Shown here one piece after another: positions 6,352-7,229 of a stretch of 7,229 bases of DNA. Source of the stretch: Gammaproteobacteria bacterium (lineage in GTDB: Bacteria; Pseudomonadota; Gammaproteobacteria; Enterobacterales; Alteromonadaceae). A program made the position numbers and the translations under genes. The stretch is taken from NCBI GenBank assembly GCA_027484495.1, contig JAIXSW010000417.1, positions 1 through 7,229 on the forward strand, in the 5' to 3' direction. The notes beneath the pieces were generated by a model that searched no databases, was not told the DNA's origin, and saw nothing but the letters and a program-made list of their open reading frames with translations. The first letter of the stretch is position 1. Each line of letters starts with the position of its first letter.

Positions 6352-6356
6352 CTGGA

Positions 6357-6362
6357 CCTCCT
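6357..6362 (-). promoter_or_regulatory. Strong Shine-Dalgarno overlapping the pagL stop
   Basis: AGGAGG read on the minus strand shares its first base with the pagL TGA stop (6364-6362) and ends 5 nt before the ATG at 6351. It fixes the start of the downstream gene and suggests translational coupling. Confidence 0.75.
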
Positions 6363-6925
6363 CAGAAATACCAGCCATAGGACAGGCTGATAAAATCAAG
6401 ACCAGGATTTGGCCGTTTAAAGCCTGCGTTTGAATAATGCAGATAACGCAGCGTGAGACTTTCAGTGGGTGTCAGCCAGGCGACGACGCCCAACCGATCT
6501 TCAAACTGATAGTGGGTGCTGACGTCTTTGCCGGCAAAACGCGTGTCATCCAGTAATGACACCCCGATGCCAAATTCAAGGTCCCATTGCAGGTCAAACG
6601 CCTGTCCGAGCGGGTAGCGCAGCACCGGCGACACGGCGAGCACAGCGTTACTGTCGGAACTGTTGGTCGGGCCGTAACGCCAGAAATTGGCACTGGCTTC
6701 AAACAACATGGTCAGACGTGGGTCCAGGCCGGATAACCAGTCGACATGATGTTGATACGCCAGTTTTAACCCCTGCACATCGCCTTCGCCCTGCAGATAA
6801 TCGATGGCAATCGCCTGTTCACGGCTCTGGGCCTGAGCCATATTGAACAAACCAGTACAAAACAAAGTCAGCACTAACGCCTTAAAAATTGCGCGGTTAA
6901 TGCGAAGGTGGAATTTGGCAGTCAT
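6362..6925 (-). CDS. pagL: PagL-type lipid A 3-O-deacylase (acyloxyacyl hydrolase)
   Basis: PagL removes the 3-linked acyl chain of lipid A in the outer membrane and so changes endotoxin structure and envelope permeability. This 187-residue protein starts with a signal peptide ending in A-Q-A before Q33. It continues as alternating-residue beta strands typical of an 8-stranded barrel and ends in Phe (YGWYF), the usual outer-membrane assembly signal. The C-terminal family motif is clear: R160-YLHYSNAGFKRPNPG. H163 and S165 match the catalytic His126 and Ser128 of the Pseudomonas aeruginosa enzyme, and N166 matches its neighbouring Asn. The third catalytic residue there, Glu140, lies 12 after the serine; here that position is D177. 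The frame reaches an ATG at 7015, but AAGGA at 6933-6937, 7 nt before 6925, and the signal peptide choose this start. It is first in an operon and divergent from an AraC-family gene. Confidence 0.87.
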   Translation of the reverse strand: MTAKFHLRINRAIFKALVLTLFCTGLFNMAQAQSREQAIAIDYLQGEGDVQGLKLAYQHHVDWLSGLDPRLTMLFEASANFWRYGPTNSSDSNAVLAVSPVLRYPLGQAFDLQWDLEFGIGVSLLDDTRFAGKDVSTHYQFEDRLGVVAWLTPTESLTLRYLHYSNAGFKRPNPGLDFISLSYGWYF

Positions 6926-6952
6926 TGGATGTTCCTTACAGTCAGTAGCGAC

Positions 6953-6981
6953 TTGGCGCTTTTTCGAATGACTGCTATTAT
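6953..6981 (+). promoter_or_regulatory. Sigma70 promoter for the cupin-AraC regulator gene
   Basis: TTGGCG (6953-6958) and TATTAT (6976-6981, five of six consensus bases) are 17 bp apart. Transcription would begin near 6988, giving a leader of about 45 nt before the ATG at 7033. Direct repeats CGAATG at 6965-6970 and 6988-6993 fall in the spacer and at the start point. Confidence 0.55.
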
Positions 6982-7002
6982 CCGGAACGAATGGTAACAA
7001 AA

Positions 7003-7031
7003 AGTATCTTATCAATTGCAGAGAGTATCAA
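7003..7031 (-). promoter_or_regulatory. Candidate sigma70 promoter for the pagL operon
   Basis: On the minus strand TTGATA (7031-7026, five of six consensus bases) and GATACT (7008-7003, four of six) are 17 bp apart, giving a start near 6996 and a leader of about 70 nt. The -35 lies directly against the start codon of the divergent regulator gene. A second -10-like GATAAT (6982-6977) has no good -35. Confidence 0.45.
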
Positions 7032-7032
7032 A

Positions 7033-7229
7033 ATGGATCGGTTAACCCCATTGCTCGCACATTTTTCACCTCAGGCATCGGTATATTTTCACGGCACCAG
7101 TTGTCAGAAAACCCAGTTTTGCCCGCAAAGTGGCCGCGCTTATCTGCACTTGATCGAAGCCGGCAGCGGCAGTGTCGAAGTTAATGATCGTCGTTATGCC
7201 ATCAACGAACCTTGTTTGTTGTTTATTCC
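7033..7229 (+). CDS. AraC-family regulator, N-terminal cupin domain (3' end outside window)
   Basis: The first 65 codons are visible and the frame is open to the window edge. The start MDRLTPLLAHFSPQASVYF and the following H-L-I-E-A-G-S-G-S and E-P-C-L-L-F-I elements match the N-terminal cupin (Cupin_6 type) found in AraC-family transcriptional regulators. The DNA-binding helix-turn-helix pair would lie in the missing part, so assignment to AraC rests on this N-terminal pattern. GAGAG at 7021-7025 precedes the ATG by 7 nt. The gene is divergent from the pagL operon with 107 bp between start codons and interleaved promoters, which makes pagL a likely target and autoregulation likely (inference). 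The ligand cannot be told from the visible part. Confidence 0.75.
   Translation, partial: MDRLTPLLAHFSPQASVYFHGTSCQKTQFCPQSGRAYLHLIEAGSGSVEVNDRRYAINEPCLLFI

Overview
The window looks like the chromosome of a Gram-negative gammaproteobacterium. The evidence is two outer-membrane-type lipoproteins, a PagL-type outer-membrane lipid A deacylase, AraC-family regulators of proteobacterial type, and Shine-Dalgarno/sigma70 signals of E. coli type. The many Gln-rich proteins and mid-range GC would fit a Rheinheimera/Alishewanella-like lineage, but that placement is a guess. No mobile element, CRISPR array, rRNA or tRNA was seen, and the coding style is uniform.

Left block, 1-2982. On the minus strand lies a 3'-cut lipoprotein serine hydrolase of the class A beta-lactamase-like fold (1-984). 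Upstream of it is a two-domain chromate-type anion transporter, ChrA (1110-2276), and upstream of that a single-domain rhodanese (2344-2817). The rhodanese gene faces away from ftrA on the plus strand (2983-3954), which encodes a DJ-1/PfpI-AraC fusion regulator. The rhodanese/ftrA intergenic region carries a near-perfect 16-bp palindrome, and the chrA leader carries a perfect 8-bp-stem hairpin. ftrA, rhodanese and chrA together look like one regulated unit, perhaps for sulfur or oxyanion stress. That role is inference only.

Middle, 3955-5203. A stand-alone RsmB/NOP-family RNA m5C methyltransferase follows on the plus strand, with its own well-formed sigma70 promoter. It converges on the next block with only 34 bp between stop codons.

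Right block, 5238-7229. Three envelope proteins are on the minus strand. PagL (6362-6925) is followed after 10 bp by a secreted helical protein of unknown function (5944-6351), and after a further 142 bp by an unrecognised lipoprotein (5238-5801). A divergent AraC regulator with an N-terminal cupin domain begins at 7033 and is cut by the window end. The pagL and araC promoter candidates are intertwined in the 107 bp between the two genes. This suggests that the AraC protein controls lipid A remodelling, again by inference.
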